Origin: Roseateles asaccharophilus
GTDB lineage: Bacteria > Pseudomonadota > Gammaproteobacteria > Burkholderiales > Burkholderiaceae_C
Direction of reading: 5' to 3'
NCBI RefSeq assembly: GCF_004362405.1
Contig: NZ_SNXE01000009.1
Span: forward strand, 62,001-126,000
Length of the DNA stretch: 64,000 bases
The notes under the pieces are model-generated. The model saw only the letters and a program-made list of their open reading frames with translations. It was not told where the DNA came from and did no database searches. Positions within the stretch are counted from its first letter, which is position 1. Each line of letters begins with the position of its first letter. The position numbers and the translations under genes are program-made. Shown here one piece after another: positions 45,891-55,391 of this stretch.

Positions 45891-46819
45891 TCAGCGCCCG
45901 GCAGGCCGTGTACGGCCAGAAAGTCAAAGGCTCGGGCCAAGGTGTCCTCGTAGGCCGAGCGACCTTGCAGTGCCGGCTCCGGCGTGCGGCGGTGATAGAA
46001 GCTGTGCCCCAGGCCCGGATAGCGCTGCAACTCACAGACGCGGTCACGCGCCCGTGCGCGCTCGCAGAAAGCCTGGACACTGGCAATCGGCACGACCACA
46101 TCGGCTTCCCCGTGCTGGATCAAGGTGGGCGGCAAATCCCAGACCGGCAGCTGGCTGGGGGAGATGGAGAGCGCCACCGGCTTCAGATACCAGGGCGCAG
46201 GCCCCACCAGGTCCACGGCCGGATTCAGCAACCACAAGGCCGCCGGCTGCTCGCCACGGAGCACGGCCTTCTGAGCGGTGGCCAGGGCCAGATGGCCGCC
46301 AGCCGAACCACCGGCCAGCACGATGCGATCGCGGTCCACACCCAGTTGCAAGGCCTGATCGCGCAACCACGCATAAGCCGCAACGGCGTCCTCCAGGGAA
46401 TCCAGGGGCGTGCTGCCATCACGGCATTTGACGCGGTAGTCGGCCAGCAGGGCCACATAGCCAGACTGCACAAAGGCGCGGGCTTGCCGCTCGAAGGACT
46501 CCACCCGGCCGGCGCGCCAACCGCCACCAAAGAAGAAGAGCACGGCCGGGCGCAGGCCGGGCTGGGCGGCACCGGGCTGTGGCGCGGGCTCGAACACATG
46601 CACGCGAAGACTGCGGCCCGCGGCCCGCGCATAGGTGAAGCTGCGCGCCCCGGCCAGCGTCTCGGGCTGGGGCTTCACATCGCGACAGCCGCCAAAGACA
46701 GCGGCGAGCGCCGGGTCTTGCACATCGCCGGCCTGTTCCGCGGGCCTCGGTGGCGTCTGGGCACAAGCACTCAGCAGCAGGGCAAGCCCCAGGGCGGACA
46801 GGCAATTGAGGGAAGGCAT
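45875..46819 (-). CDS. Lipoprotein alpha/beta-hydrolase (esterase, HSL-like)
   Basis: A 314-residue secreted esterase. A lipoprotein signal peptide with lipobox LLLSAC is followed by the alpha/beta hydrolase core: an oxyanion segment FFFGGGW (in place of the usual HGGG), the nucleophile elbow GGSAGG, catalytic Asp in HGEADVVVP, and His in GLGHSFYH. The start at 46819 puts the signal peptide at the N terminus; upstream in-frame ATGs are unlikely. The substrate is unknown. Its 3' end overlaps the methyltransferase gene. Confidence 0.86.
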   Translation of the reverse strand: MPSLNCLSALGLALLLSACAQTPPRPAEQAGDVQDPALAAVFGGCRDVKPQPETLAGARSFTYARAAGRSLRVHVFEPAPQPGAAQPGLRPAVLFFFGGGWRAGRVESFERQARAFVQSGYVALLADYRVKCRDGSTPLDSLEDAVAAYAWLRDQALQLGVDRDRIVLAGGSAGGHLALATAQKAVLRGEQPAALWLLNPAVDLVGPAPWYLKPVALSISPSQLPVWDLPPTLIQHGEADVVVPIASVQAFCERARARDRVCELQRYPGLGHSFYHRRTPEPALQGRSAYEDTLARAFDFLAVHGLPGADQGWR

Positions 46820-46991
46820 CGCAACGTTGAAGCAGTGGAGAGACGGCCGGGATTCTAGGAACAGCCGGCTGGGCGCACAGCGCATGGGCCGCATGATGTG
46901 CGCTCCGGAAACAGGTATCGTCAGCAAGACCCGCTGACGGCGCTGGGCGCTGCGGGCCAGGCAAGCCCGATTGATTTTGACGAGACACCCG

Positions 46992-48056
46992 ATGAGCAGA
47001 AGCTACAAGATCGCCGTGATCCCCGGCGATGGCATTGGCAAGGAAGTGATGCCCGAGGGCCTGCGCGCCCTGCAGGCGGCCTCACAGCGTTTCGGCTTCC
47101 AGCTGGAACTGGAACACATTGAATGGGCCAGCTGCGACTACTACGCGGCCCATGGCCAGATGATGCCGGACGACTGGAAGGCCCGGCTCTCGGACAAGGA
47201 CGCCATTCTCTTCGGTGCGGTGGGCTGGCCGGCCACGGTGCCCGACCATGTTTCGCTCTGGGGCTCGCTGCTCAAGTTTCGCCGCGAATTCGACCAATAC
47301 ATCAATCTGCGCCCCGTGCGTCTCTTCGAGGGCGTGCCCTGCCCTCTGGCCGGCCGCAAGCCGGGCGAGATCGACTACCTCGTGGTGCGCGAGAACACCG
47401 AGGGCGAGTACACCAATCTGGGCGGCGTGATGTTCGCGGGCACGGAGCGCGAGATCGTGATCCAGGAGTCCGTGTTCTCGCGGCATGGCACCGACCGGGT
47501 GCTGCGCTACGCCTTCGAGCGCGCCCAGAGCCGGCCCCGCAAGCAGCTGACCGTGGCCACCAAGAGCAATGGCATCGCCATCAGCATGCCCTGGTGGGAT
47601 GGACGGGCCGATGCCGTGGGGCAGGACTTCCCTGGTGTGCGAGTGGACAAGCAGCACATCGACATCCTCAGTGCCCGCTTCGTGCTTCAACCCGAGCGCT
47701 TCGATGTGGTGGTGGCCAGCAATCTCTTCGGCGACATCCTGTCCGATCTGGGACCGGCCACCACGGGCACCATCGGCCTCGCGCCCTCGGCCAACCTCAA
47801 TCCCGAGCGCCGCTTCCCCTCGCTGTTCGAGCCCGTGCACGGCTCGGCACCGGATATCTACGGGCAGAACATCGCCAACCCGGTGGCCATGATCTGGTCG
47901 GCCGCGCTGATGCTGGACTTCCTGGGCGAGCGTGCGGCTCATGACGCGATGCTCGGCGCTATCGAGACCGTGCTGGCACAGGGCCCACGCACGCGCGATC
48001 TCGGCGGACGGGCCAGCACCACCGAGATGGGCACGGCCGTGGCCACGCTGATTTGA
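46992..48056 (+). CDS. Tartrate dehydrogenase / D-malate dehydrogenase (TtuC-DmlA type)
   Basis: A 354-residue NAD-dependent beta-decarboxylating dehydrogenase of the isocitrate/isopropylmalate family. It starts KIAVIPGDGIGKEVMPEG and carries RENTEGEYTNLGG, the metal-binding ASNLFGDILSDLGP, and FEPVHGSAPDIYGQNIANP. The YLVVRENTEGEYTN loop and overall length favour tartrate/D-malate over 3-isopropylmalate. The ATG at 46992 is the family start. Oxidation of tartrate or tartronate products links it in function to the hydroxypyruvate isomerase cluster 2 kb away, but there is no shared operon. Confidence 0.85.
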   Translation: MSRSYKIAVIPGDGIGKEVMPEGLRALQAASQRFGFQLELEHIEWASCDYYAAHGQMMPDDWKARLSDKDAILFGAVGWPATVPDHVSLWGSLLKFRREFDQYINLRPVRLFEGVPCPLAGRKPGEIDYLVVRENTEGEYTNLGGVMFAGTEREIVIQESVFSRHGTDRVLRYAFERAQSRPRKQLTVATKSNGIAISMPWWDGRADAVGQDFPGVRVDKQHIDILSARFVLQPERFDVVVASNLFGDILSDLGPATTGTIGLAPSANLNPERRFPSLFEPVHGSAPDIYGQNIANPVAMIWSAALMLDFLGERAAHDAMLGAIETVLAQGPRTRDLGGRASTTEMGTAVATLI

Positions 48057-48110
48057 ATCGGCACGGCGGCGGGGGCGCCCTGCGCACGCCCGTGGGGCAA
48101 TTGGGCCCCA

Positions 48111-48126
48111 TGTGAGCTGCATCACA
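48111..48126. promoter_or_regulatory. Perfect CRP-type operator TGTGA-N6-TCACA
   Basis: TGTGA (48111-48115) and TCACA (48122-48126) form a perfect palindrome with the GCTGCA spacer, 105 bases upstream of the start of the Crp/Fnr regulator gene. A second, degenerate copy (TGTGA-N6-GCGCA) lies at 48145-48160. The recognition helix of the regulator reads R-E-x3-R like CRP, whose site is exactly this, so autoregulation is plausible. Confidence 0.75.
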
Positions 48127-48192
48127 GCGCCGCCATGGCGCTTTTGTGAGAATTTGCGCAAGGCCCTCGCTCCTGGGGGCCAAGCCCTGAGT

Positions 48193-48228
48193 CACACGGG
48201 GGATCGCACAGCGGTCCGGGCCCGTGTG
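48193..48228. repeat. Inverted repeat CACACGGG-N20-CCCGTGTG in the leader of the Fnr-type gene
   Basis: An 8-bp perfect inverted repeat with a 20-base centre ends two bases before the TTG start codon. In mRNA it would hold the ribosome-binding region in a stem. It could also be a second protein site. Seen directly; function is inference. Confidence 0.5.
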
Positions 48229-48230
48229 CG

Positions 48231-48953
48231 TTGCGTCACTTGCTGCCCCATTTCCGCACTGCTTCCGCCGGCAGGGACACGCCCTGCGGCCATTGTGTGA
48301 TCGCCCCGCATTGCCCGGTACAGGCCTACCGGCAGCGCCTGCCTGGGCGGGAGCTGCCCTCGGTCAGCGCCCGCAGCATTGCGCGCATGTGCCGCGTGCA
48401 GCAACAGGGCGAGCAGGCCAGCACCCTGCGCATCGTGAAGTCGGGGCTGCTGGCCATTCTGCTGCGCGGCCCCGAGGGGCGTGAGCAGCCGATCGCCGTG
48501 ATCGGCCAGGGCGATCTGCTGGGTCGTTCGGCCGCATCGGGGCAGTCCAATCTGATGAGTGTTCAGGCGCTCACACCGGTGGCCATTTGCGAGTTCCCGG
48601 TATCGCTCTGGCATGAGCTGGATGCGCTGGGCGGCCAGCATCCCTGGACCATGGGCCGCCAGAGCCGGCGCGCCGTGCAGACCCTGGCCGAGTGGAGCCA
48701 TCTGGTGCGCCTGCCCGGACTGGAGCAGCGCCTGGCCAGCGCCCTGCAGCTGCTGGCCGGGCTTCAGCCTCGGGAGGCCGTGCAACTGCCCAGCCAGGGC
48801 ATGCTGGCCGAGCTGCTGTGCGTCACCCGCGAGAGCATCAACCGCACCTGGCGCGAATTCGAGGCGCGTGGCCTGGTCAGGCGCCGCCATCGCCACTTCG
48901 TGCATCTGGATGTGCAAGCCCTGGCGCAGATCGCCGCGGGGTCTTCATCCTGA
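48231..48953 (+). CDS. Crp/Fnr-family regulator with FNR-type Fe-S cysteines and CRP-type recognition helix
   Basis: A 240-residue transcription factor. The N terminus has the FNR pattern Cys19-x2-Cys22-x5-Cys28, and Cys120 in VAICEFP sits where FNR has its fourth ligand, so an oxygen-labile 4Fe-4S cluster is likely. The cyclic-nucleotide-binding fold and a dimer helix follow. In the C-terminal winged helix the recognition helix is TRESINRTW (Arg200-Glu201...Arg205). That matches the CRP type and not the E-x2-S-R of FNR. The start codon is TTG at 48231; no in-frame ATG or GTG precedes it, and the cysteine spacing from this start matches FNR. Its neighbour downstream is an Aer-like receptor. 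Confidence 0.88.
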   Translation: MRHLLPHFRTASAGRDTPCGHCVIAPHCPVQAYRQRLPGRELPSVSARSIARMCRVQQQGEQASTLRIVKSGLLAILLRGPEGREQPIAVIGQGDLLGRSAASGQSNLMSVQALTPVAICEFPVSLWHELDALGGQHPWTMGRQSRRAVQTLAEWSHLVRLPGLEQRLASALQLLAGLQPREAVQLPSQGMLAELLCVTRESINRTWREFEARGLVRRRHRHFVHLDVQALAQIAAGSSS

Positions 48954-49105
48954 CTGTGCGCTGGCGCACAGCAGAGGTCGATTGGGGCGATCGCCCCGGA
49001 TGGAAGCCGCGGCCTTTTTGACGATAGTCAGCTCCAACCCGGCGACGCTTCTGCTCGGAAGCAGGTCGCGACGGGTGCAGCATGTGAGAAGGAGCAGCCC
49101 GCAGC

Positions 49106-50659
49106 ATGGATCAGCATCCGCCCTCGGTCAGCCAGCGCGAGTACCGTTTTCCGGCCGGCGCCACCCTGATGTCGACCACGGATGTGCACAGTCACATCCA
49201 GTACGCCAATGCCGCCTTTGTGGAAGCCAGTGGCTATAGCGGCGAGGCCCTGATGGGCTCGCCGCACAAGCTGGTACGGCATCCGGACATGCCGCCCCAA
49301 GCCTTTCATGACCTCTGGGCCACGGTGCGGGCCGGCCTGCCCTGGACGGGGCTGGTCAAGAACCGCCGGCAGGATGGCGATCACTACTGGGTGAGAGCCA
49401 ATGTGGCGCCGGTGGTGCGCGCAGGCCAGCTGCGGGGCTATATCTCGGTTCGCACCGAACCCTCGCGCGAAGAGGTGGCGGCCGCCGAGCGGCTCTACAG
49501 CGGGCTGCGCAGCGGAAGCCTTCGGGGACTCAAGCTGTTCCGTGGTCTGGTGCTGCGCCCTGGCCTGCCCCGGCTGCGCGAGCAGGGGCGACTGCTGTCG
49601 GTGGGCACCGTGCTGCGCCTGGGCGTCGCCGGCCTGGGCCTGGGGTTGCTGGGGCTGTGCGCCCTGGCAGGCGTGCCCGCTGGCGCCTGGCCCATGCTCC
49701 TGAGCGGCGTGGCCCTGCTGCTGCTGGGGGCCGACTTCCTGGCTCAGCGCCATATCGCCGCGCCGCTGGCCCTGGTCAGCCGCCAGGCCACGGCCGTGGC
49801 CGCGGGGCACTTCGATGCCAATGTGCGTCTGGACCGGGTGGATGAGATCGGGCTGATACTGCGCGCCATCAATCAGGCCGGGCTGAATGTGCGCTCCCTG
49901 GTGGCCGATGTGGGCACCCAGGTCCATGGCCTGCAGAGCGTGGCCTCCCAGCTCTCGGCCGCGAATGCCGACCTGGGCGAGCGGACGCAGCAGACATCGC
50001 AGAGCCTGGCCGAGGCGGCCTCGTCCCTGACCGAGCTGACGGCCAGCGTGAGTCACTGCGCTCAGACCGCGGCCCAGGGCGGCGAGGCCGCGGCCCATAT
50101 GGCACAGGCCACCGCCTCGGTGAATCAGCTGGTGGATCAGGTCCAGGGCAATATGCAGCAGATCAGCCGCTCCAGCGAGCAGATCGGCGAGATCATCGGC
50201 GTGATCGACGGCATCGCGTTCCAGACCAATATCCTGGCGCTCAATGCCGCCGTGGAGGCGGCCCGGGCGGGCGAATCGGGTCGGGGCTTTGCGGTCGTGG
50301 CCGCCGAGGTGCGCCGACTTGCGCAGCGAAGCCAGGAGGCGGCGCGCGAGATCAAGGCCCTGATCCAGGACAGCGCCGAGCGGGTGCAGACCGGCGCCGA
50401 TCTGGTCCAGCGATCACGGCTGTCCATGGACCAGCTGGTGCAGGAGGTTCAGCAGGTCACCGGACTGATCGGCGGCATCAGACTGGCGACAGGCGAGCAG
50501 GCCCAGGGCATCGAACAGATGCTGGGCCGCATCGAGGCACTGGACCACATGACCCAGCAGAACAGCGCCATGGCCGAGCAGTCCAGCGCGGCGGCGAGCA
50601 GCCTGCGCGGCGGGGTGGACAGTCTGAGCCGTGCCATCGATGTCTTCCGGGGGGGCTGA
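49106..50659 (+). CDS. Aer-like PAS methyl-accepting chemotaxis protein
   Basis: A 517-residue energy-taxis receptor. It has an Aer-type PAS domain (about 15-115; [47 protein letters not shown]) that binds FAD in the family, two adjacent hydrophobic segments near residues 170-215, a HAMP region, and the MCP signalling tip [26 protein letters not shown]. Sensing of redox state or electron transport is inferred. It is preceded by the FNR-type regulator and followed, with overlap, by the GGDEF-EAL gene, forming a redox-signalling block. GAAGGAG is the likely ribosome-binding site. Confidence 0.92.
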   Translation: MDQHPPSVSQREYRFPAGATLMSTTDVHSHIQYANAAFVEASGYSGEALMGSPHKLVRHPDMPPQAFHDLWATVRAGLPWTGLVKNRRQDGDHYWVRANVAPVVRAGQLRGYISVRTEPSREEVAAAERLYSGLRSGSLRGLKLFRGLVLRPGLPRLREQGRLLSVGTVLRLGVAGLGLGLLGLCALAGVPAGAWPMLLSGVALLLLGADFLAQRHIAAPLALVSRQATAVAAGHFDANVRLDRVDEIGLILRAINQAGLNVRSLVADVGTQVHGLQSVASQLSAANADLGERTQQTSQSLAEAASSLTELTASVSHCAQTAAQGGEAAAHMAQATASVNQLVDQVQGNMQQISRSSEQIGEIIGVIDGIAFQTNILALNAAVEAARAGESGRGFAVVAAEVRRLAQRSQEAAREIKALIQDSAERVQTGADLVQRSRLSMDQLVQEVQQVTGLIGGIRLATGEQAQGIEQMLGRIEALDHMTQQNSAMAEQSSAAASSLRGGVDSLSRAIDVFRGG

Positions 50660-52361
50660 GACCCGGTGTCCGCCGGTCCGCAGCCCGGACGGCTGGCAGC
50701 CATGGCTGGATCTGATTCCCGACGGCGTGCTGCTGGTGGATGAACAAGGCCACATCCGTGGCGCCAACGAGGCGATGCACAGGCTCTGCGGCCTGGATCC
50801 GTCCGCCCTGCATGGCCGCGCCCTGGATGTGCTGCTGCCCATCGGCGCCAGCGGCCGCCATGGCGCGCATCTGCAGCAGTTCTTTCAACAGCCCCGGCAG
50901 CGCCCCATGGGCAGCGTGAGCCGGCTCAGCCTGCGCCGCGCCGATGGCAGCCAGCTGCCCGTGGACATCTCGCTGGGCCTGTTCGAGACCGAGGGCGAGC
51001 GCCTGGCCCTGGCCGTGATTCACGATCTCAGCGAGCTGCACACCCTGCATCAGCGCAACGACTACCTGGCCACGCACGATGAGCTCACGGGCCTGCACAA
51101 CCGCCCCTTGTTTCATCAGCTGCTGAGTCAGGCGCTCGCCCAGGCGCAGCGCAGCCAGCGATCCATGGCGCTGCTGCTGATCGATCTGGACGACTTCAAA
51201 TCGGTCAACGATGGCCACGGGCACCATGTGGGAGACCGGCTGCTGCAGGACATGGCGTCGCGCATGCGAAGCGAGCTGCGCAGCTCCGACGCGCTGGCCC
51301 GCCTCGGCGGCGACGAGTTTGCGGTGCTGCTGCCGGACCAAACCCATGCGCCCGACACCTTGCGGGTCGCGGAAAAACTCCTGGTCAGCATCGCGAAACC
51401 CTGGCAGCTGGGCCACCACGAAATCTCGCCCGGCGCCAGCATCGGCATCGTCTTCGGCCCGGGGGACGGGAACAGTGCCGACATGCTGATGCGGCATGCC
51501 GACATGGCCATGTACCAGGCCAAGGACGCGGGTCGCGGCACCTACCGGGTGTTCGACGGCCGCATGGCCGCGGAGCTGGCGGAGCGCAGCCTGCTTCAGG
51601 GCCGCCTGCAGCTAGCGCTGCGTCACGGCGGGCTGCAGCTTCACTACCAACCCCAGCTCTGTGCACGTAGCGGCCGCGTACTGGGTGTGGAAGCCTTGGC
51701 ACGCTGGCAGGACGCACAGCTGGGCATGGTGTCTCCCGCCCGTTTCATCCCGGTGGCAGAGCGCTGCGGCCTGATCCTGCCCCTGGGCGACTGGGTGCTC
51801 AACGAGGCCTGCCGGCAGCTGCGCAGCTGGCTGGACCAAGGCCTGGCGCTGCGTGTGGCCGTCAATGTCTCGGCGCATCAGCTGCGCTTGCCGCGCTTTG
51901 CGTCGCATCTGGCTGAGTTGCTGCAGCAATGGCGCATTCCCCCCGCCTTGCTGGAGCTCGAGATCACCGAAAGCGTGGCCATGGGCGATGGTCTGCAGGC
52001 CAAGGCCTTGCTTGAAGAAGTCGCACGCCTCGGCGTGCAACTGGCCCTGGACGACTTCGGCATGGGCCATTCTTCACTGGGCCAGCTGCGTGACCTGCCG
52101 GTACATCGCATCAAGATGGATCGAAGCTTTGTTCAGGGCGCGTGCACCCATGCCCGCGATGCGGTGCTGACGCGTGCGGTGATCGGCCTGACCAAGACCT
52201 TGGGCATGCGGGTGGTTGGCGAGGGCGTCGAGACCGACGCCCAGCGGCGCTTCCTGCAGGCCGAAGGCTGCGACGAGCTGCAAGGCTGGCTGTTCGCGCC
52301 CGCCGTGGCCGCAGCACACATCCCACAACTGCTGCAGACGCTGGTAGGCGCCGCGCCCTGA
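50640..52361 (+). CDS. PAS-GGDEF-EAL cyclic-di-GMP protein
   Basis: A 573-residue signalling protein. A PAS domain (about 10-120; [21 protein letters not shown]) precedes a GGDEF domain with RLGGDEF and an RxxD site (RSSD) five residues before it. An EAL domain follows, with [20 protein letters not shown] and DDFGMGHSS. Both catalytic motifs are near consensus, so cyclase and phosphodiesterase activity are both possible. The ATG at 50640 overlaps the Aer-like gene by 20 bases, which indicates translational coupling; an ATG three codons earlier is also possible. No membrane segment is seen. Confidence 0.9.
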   Translation: MSSGGAETRCPPVRSPDGWQPWLDLIPDGVLLVDEQGHIRGANEAMHRLCGLDPSALHGRALDVLLPIGASGRHGAHLQQFFQQPRQRPMGSVSRLSLRRADGSQLPVDISLGLFETEGERLALAVIHDLSELHTLHQRNDYLATHDELTGLHNRPLFHQLLSQALAQAQRSQRSMALLLIDLDDFKSVNDGHGHHVGDRLLQDMASRMRSELRSSDALARLGGDEFAVLLPDQTHAPDTLRVAEKLLVSIAKPWQLGHHEISPGASIGIVFGPGDGNSADMLMRHADMAMYQAKDAGRGTYRVFDGRMAAELAERSLLQGRLQLALRHGGLQLHYQPQLCARSGRVLGVEALARWQDAQLGMVSPARFIPVAERCGLILPLGDWVLNEACRQLRSWLDQGLALRVAVNVSAHQLRLPRFASHLAELLQQWRIPPALLELEITESVAMGDGLQAKALLEEVARLGVQLALDDFGMGHSSLGQLRDLPVHRIKMDRSFVQGACTHARDAVLTRAVIGLTKTLGMRVVGEGVETDAQRRFLQAEGCDELQGWLFAPAVAAAHIPQLLQTLVGAAP

Positions 52362-52423
52362 TCCAAGCGGAAGTCGGCTCCGGCCTGAACACCGCCGCAA
52401 CGCGCAGCAAGGCTTTCGCCAAC

Positions 52424-52450
52424 AAAAAAGCCAACCGCTTGGGTTGGCTT
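52424..52450 (-). terminator. Rho-independent terminator of the distal initiator tRNA gene
   Basis: A 9-bp stem (AAGCCAACC / GGTTGGCTT) with a 5-base loop is followed in the - direction by T6. It ends 33 bases past the 3' end of the tRNA at 52483-52559. Clean, strong structure. Confidence 0.9.
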
Positions 52451-52482
52451 GATTGGCACAGCCTTATGCGGCTGCGACTTGT

Positions 52483-52559
<77 letters not shown>

Positions 52560-52594
52560 CCTGTTCTTGTTTCACGTCGGCGGCGCTACGCCGA

Positions 52595-52624
52595 CAAAAA
52601 AGCCGCTCACTGGCAAGCGGCTTT
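52595..52624 (-). terminator. Terminator between the two tRNA-fMet genes
   Basis: A 9-bp stem (AAAGCCGCT / AGCGGCTTT) with an 8-base loop is followed by T6 in the - direction, 12 bases past the upstream tRNA gene. A further stem GTCGGCG / CGCCGAC (52576-52595) lies before the next tRNA. The downstream tRNA must therefore be reached by read-through or have an unrecognised promoter. Confidence 0.85.
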
Positions 52625-52635
52625 CCATGATGTTC

Positions 52636-52712
<77 letters not shown>

Positions 52713-52724
52713 ACTGAAGCTAGC

Positions 52725-52753
52725 AGTATAGCACAGGAAAATGACGTTGGCCA
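52725..52753 (-). promoter_or_regulatory. Predicted promoter of the tRNA-fMet pair
   Basis: Read on the - strand: -35 TGGCCA (four of six matches), 17-base spacer, -10 TATACT (five of six). The start point would be about 52718, six bases before the tRNA 5' end. Confidence 0.7.
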
Positions 52754-52778
52754 GTTTCCGATGCGGCGGTGCGCAATG

Positions 52779-52808
52779 AAAAAGGCCAGCCTTTTGTGGC
52801 TGGCCTTT
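52779..52808 (-). terminator. Rho-independent terminator at the end of the alpha ribosomal operon
   Basis: An 11-bp stem (AAAGGCCAGCC / GGCTGGCCTTT) with a 6-base loop is followed by TTTTTCATT in the - direction. It lies 55 bases past the rplQ stop and closes the ribosomal cluster. Confidence 0.9.
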
Positions 52809-52862
52809 CAAGCGAGAAGAGTCGCTGCCACGGTGGGCAAGGACTCGATCGCGTTCTGTCGA

Positions 52863-53258
52863 TTACTCGGCAGCGGCTTCGGCGGCCGGGGCGGCTTCTT
52901 CAGCGCGGTCCACCAGCTCGACATAGGCCATCGGCGCGTTGTCGCCCACGCGGAAGCCCATCTTCAGGATGCGGGTGTAGCCGCCCGGACGGGTCTGGAA
53001 ACGCGGGCCCAGCTCGTTGAAGAGCTTGGTGACGATGTCGCGGTCACGCAGGCGGTCGAAGGCCAGGCGACGGTTGGCCAGGGTCGGGACCTTGGCCAGG
53101 GTGATCAGGGGCTCGACAACCTTGCGCAGTTCCTTGGCCTTGGGGACCGTGGTCTTGATGGCTTCGTGCTGCAGCAGCGACACGGCCATATTGCGCAGCA
53201 TCGCGGCGCGATGCGAGCTGGTGCGGTTGAGCTTACGGGGACCGTTACGATGACGCAT
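52863..53258 (-). CDS. rplQ: 50S ribosomal protein L17
   Basis: 131 residues; begins [16 protein letters not shown] and has [23 protein letters not shown], the L17 core that lines the peptide tunnel exit. The tail is alanine- and glutamate-rich. Last gene of the alpha operon, 104 bases after rpoA; a stem-loop GGGTGGCG/CGCCACCC at 53321-53346 lies in that gap. Confidence 0.98.
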   Translation of the reverse strand: MRHRNGPRKLNRTSSHRAAMLRNMAVSLLQHEAIKTTVPKAKELRKVVEPLITLAKVPTLANRRLAFDRLRDRDIVTKLFNELGPRFQTRPGGYTRILKMGFRVGDNAPMAYVELVDRAEEAAPAAEAAAE

Positions 53259-53320
53259 GGTGCTTTTCCTTTCCTACTATGTAATGACCGGCAGCCGGAT
53301 CAGGTACTGCCGGGTGCACC

Positions 53321-53346
53321 GGGTGGCGTTTGTCAACGCGCCACCC
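53321..53346 (-). other. Intercistronic stem-loop between rpoA and rplQ
   Basis: An 8-bp perfect inverted repeat (GGGTGGCG / CGCCACCC) with a 10-base centre and no T-run. It may set the relative expression or mRNA stability of rpoA and rplQ. Seen directly; role is inference. Confidence 0.4.
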
Positions 53347-53362
53347 TTCTCTCTTCAAAAAA

Positions 53363-54352
53363 TCAACGCTTGTCCAGACCTTGCGGCGGCCAGTTTTCCA
53401 GGCGGGCGCCCAGAGTCAGACCACGCGAAGCCAGCACTTCCTTGATTTCGTTGAGCGACTTGCGACCCAGGTTGGGGGTCTTGAGCAGCTCGGTCTCGGT
53501 ACGCTGGATCAGGTCACCGATGTAGTAGATGTTCTCGGCCTTCAGGCAGTTGGCCGAGCGCACGGTGAGCTCGAGCTCGTCGACCGGGCGCAGCAGGATA
53601 GGATCGAAGCTGCTGGAGCGCTGGGCCGGCTGGTCGAAAGCGTCCACCAGATCGGTGCCTTGCAGCTGGGCGAAGACGGCCAGTTGCTCAACCAGGATCT
53701 TGGCGGAGGCGCGGATCGCTTCCTCGGGCGAGATGGCGCCGTTGGTTTCGATCTCCATGACCAGCTTGTCCAGGTCGGTACGCTGCTCGACGCGGGCATT
53801 CTCCACGGCGTAGCTGACGCGCTTGACCGGCGAGAACGACGCATCCAGAACGATGCGGCCGATGCTCTTGGTCGGCTCGTCGCCGTAGCGGCGCATATTG
53901 CCGGGCACATAGCCACGGCCCTTCTCGACCTTGATCTGCATGTCCAGCTTGCCGCCTTGCGACAGATGGGCGATCACGTGCTCGGGATTGATGATCTCGA
54001 CGTCGTGCGGGGTCTGGATGTCGGCGGCCGTGACCGGGCCTTCACCTTCCTTGCGCAGGACCAGGGTGACTTCCTCGCGGTTATGCAGACGGAAGACCAC
54101 GCCCTTGAGGTTCAGCATGATGTGAACCACGTCCTCTTGCACGCCGTCGATGGCCGAGTACTCGTGCAGCACGCCGGCAATCGTCACTTCCGTCGGCGCA
54201 TAACCCACCATCGAGGACAGCAGCACACGGCGCAGGGCGTTGCCCAGGGTGTGGCCATAACCGCGTTCGAACGGCTCCAGAGTGACCTTGGCGCGATGAC
54301 CGCCCAGGGGCTCCACATTGATGGACTTGGGTTTGAGCAGATTGGTTTGCAT
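53363..54352 (-). CDS. rpoA: RNA polymerase subunit alpha
   Basis: A 329-residue alpha subunit. The N-terminal dimerisation domain has [24 protein letters not shown]; the C-terminal domain has [24 protein letters not shown] and [20 protein letters not shown], which contact UP elements and activators. It is in the conserved order rpsM-rpsK-rpsD-rpoA-rplQ. Confidence 0.99.
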   Translation of the reverse strand: MQTNLLKPKSINVEPLGGHRAKVTLEPFERGYGHTLGNALRRVLLSSMVGYAPTEVTIAGVLHEYSAIDGVQEDVVHIMLNLKGVVFRLHNREEVTLVLRKEGEGPVTAADIQTPHDVEIINPEHVIAHLSQGGKLDMQIKVEKGRGYVPGNMRRYGDEPTKSIGRIVLDASFSPVKRVSYAVENARVEQRTDLDKLVMEIETNGAISPEEAIRASAKILVEQLAVFAQLQGTDLVDAFDQPAQRSSSFDPILLRPVDELELTVRSANCLKAENIYYIGDLIQRTETELLKTPNLGRKSLNEIKEVLASRGLTLGARLENWPPQGLDKR

Positions 54353-54497
54353 GAGGTCTTTCTTTCAATACCCTCGGTTCGTTACACCGATAAGGCTGAG
54401 GGACCAACCAGGCGCAGCACAAACAGCCCGCGCCCGGACGAGGAAAACGGCAAAGCCGAGCGGGCCCATATGGGGCCGCCCGGCCGGGACTTCACGA

Positions 54498-55121
54498 TTA
54501 ACGCGAGTACAACTCAACGATCAGCGATTCGTTGATTTCGGCGCCGAACTCATCGCGGTCCGGCGTCTTCTTGAAGATGCCTTCCAGCTTGCTGCCGTCG
54601 ACCTGAACCCAGGCGGGCATGCCCACGGACTCGGCCAGCTTGAACGCGTCCAGCACGCGCAGCTGCTTCTTGGCCTTCTCACGCACAGCGACCACGTCAC
54701 CGGCCTTCACCAGGTAGGAGGCGATGTTCACGACTTCGCCGTTCACGGTGATGCCCTTGTGGGAAACCAGCTGACGTGCTTCGGCACGGGTCGAACCGAA
54801 GCCCATGCGGTAGACCACATTGTCCAGACGCGATTCCAGCAGTTGCAGCAGGTTCACGCCGGTCGAGCCCTTGCGGCGCTCGGCTTCGGCGAAGTAGCGG
54901 CGGAACTGACGCTCCAGCACGCCGTACATGCGCTTGACCTTCTGCTTTTCACGCAGTTGCAGGCCGAAGTCGCTGGTGCGCTGGCCCGAGGTGCGGCCAT
55001 GCTGGCCCGGCTTGCTGTCGAACTTGGCCTTGTCGCTGATGGCGCGGCGGGCGCTCTTCAGGAACAGGTCGGTGCCTTCGCGGCGGGAAAGTTTGGCCTT
55101 CGGGCCGAGGTAACGTGCCAC
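54498..55121 (-). CDS. rpsD: 30S ribosomal protein S4
   Basis: 207 residues with [18 protein letters not shown] and the S4 RNA-binding fold ([28 protein letters not shown]). A primary 16S-binding protein that in E. coli represses its own operon. It is separated from rpsK by a 270-base gap containing a possible terminator and promoter, which is unusual for this operon. Confidence 0.98.
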   Translation of the reverse strand: MARYLGPKAKLSRREGTDLFLKSARRAISDKAKFDSKPGQHGRTSGQRTSDFGLQLREKQKVKRMYGVLERQFRRYFAEAERRKGSTGVNLLQLLESRLDNVVYRMGFGSTRAEARQLVSHKGITVNGEVVNIASYLVKAGDVVAVREKAKKQLRVLDAFKLAESVGMPAWVQVDGSKLEGIFKKTPDRDEFGAEINESLIVELYSR

Positions 55122-55216
55122 TTTGAGTGTCCTTGTTCAATCTGACGCATCAAGGCCCATTGCTGAGCGTATGAAGCGCGAGTCCGGCCGGTGTTGTCAT
55201 GGGCTCGGACGGTGGG

Positions 55217-55245
55217 CTTATAGAGATCACAAGACCTCTGGGAAA
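55217..55245 (-). promoter_or_regulatory. Possible internal promoter upstream of rpsD
   Basis: On the - strand TTTCCC, a 17-base spacer and TATAAG (five of six -10 matches). It lies about 100 bases before the rpsD ATG, just after the hairpin at 55313-55341 in the direction of transcription. The -35 is poor, so confidence is moderate. Confidence 0.4.
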
Positions 55246-55304
55246 CCGGCGTTGCCGCCGTCGAGTGCTGACCAAGCGCCTAAAGGCACCGAACCAGCAT
55301 CTCA

Positions 55305-55341
55305 GCAAAACGGCCGGCTGGCGCTAAAAGCACCAGCCGGC
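55305..55341 (-). terminator. Internal terminator-like hairpin between rpsK and rpsD
   Basis: GCCGGCTGG and CCAGCCGGC form a perfect 9-bp stem with an 11-base loop, followed in the - direction by CGTTTTGC. The T-run is short (four), so it may be an attenuator rather than a full terminator. The rest of the 270-base gap shows no reading frame of note. Confidence 0.5.
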
Positions 55342-55391
55342 TGGGTAATCGAACTAGCGATTATCGCACAAACTTCGGTTTGAATCGAAGC

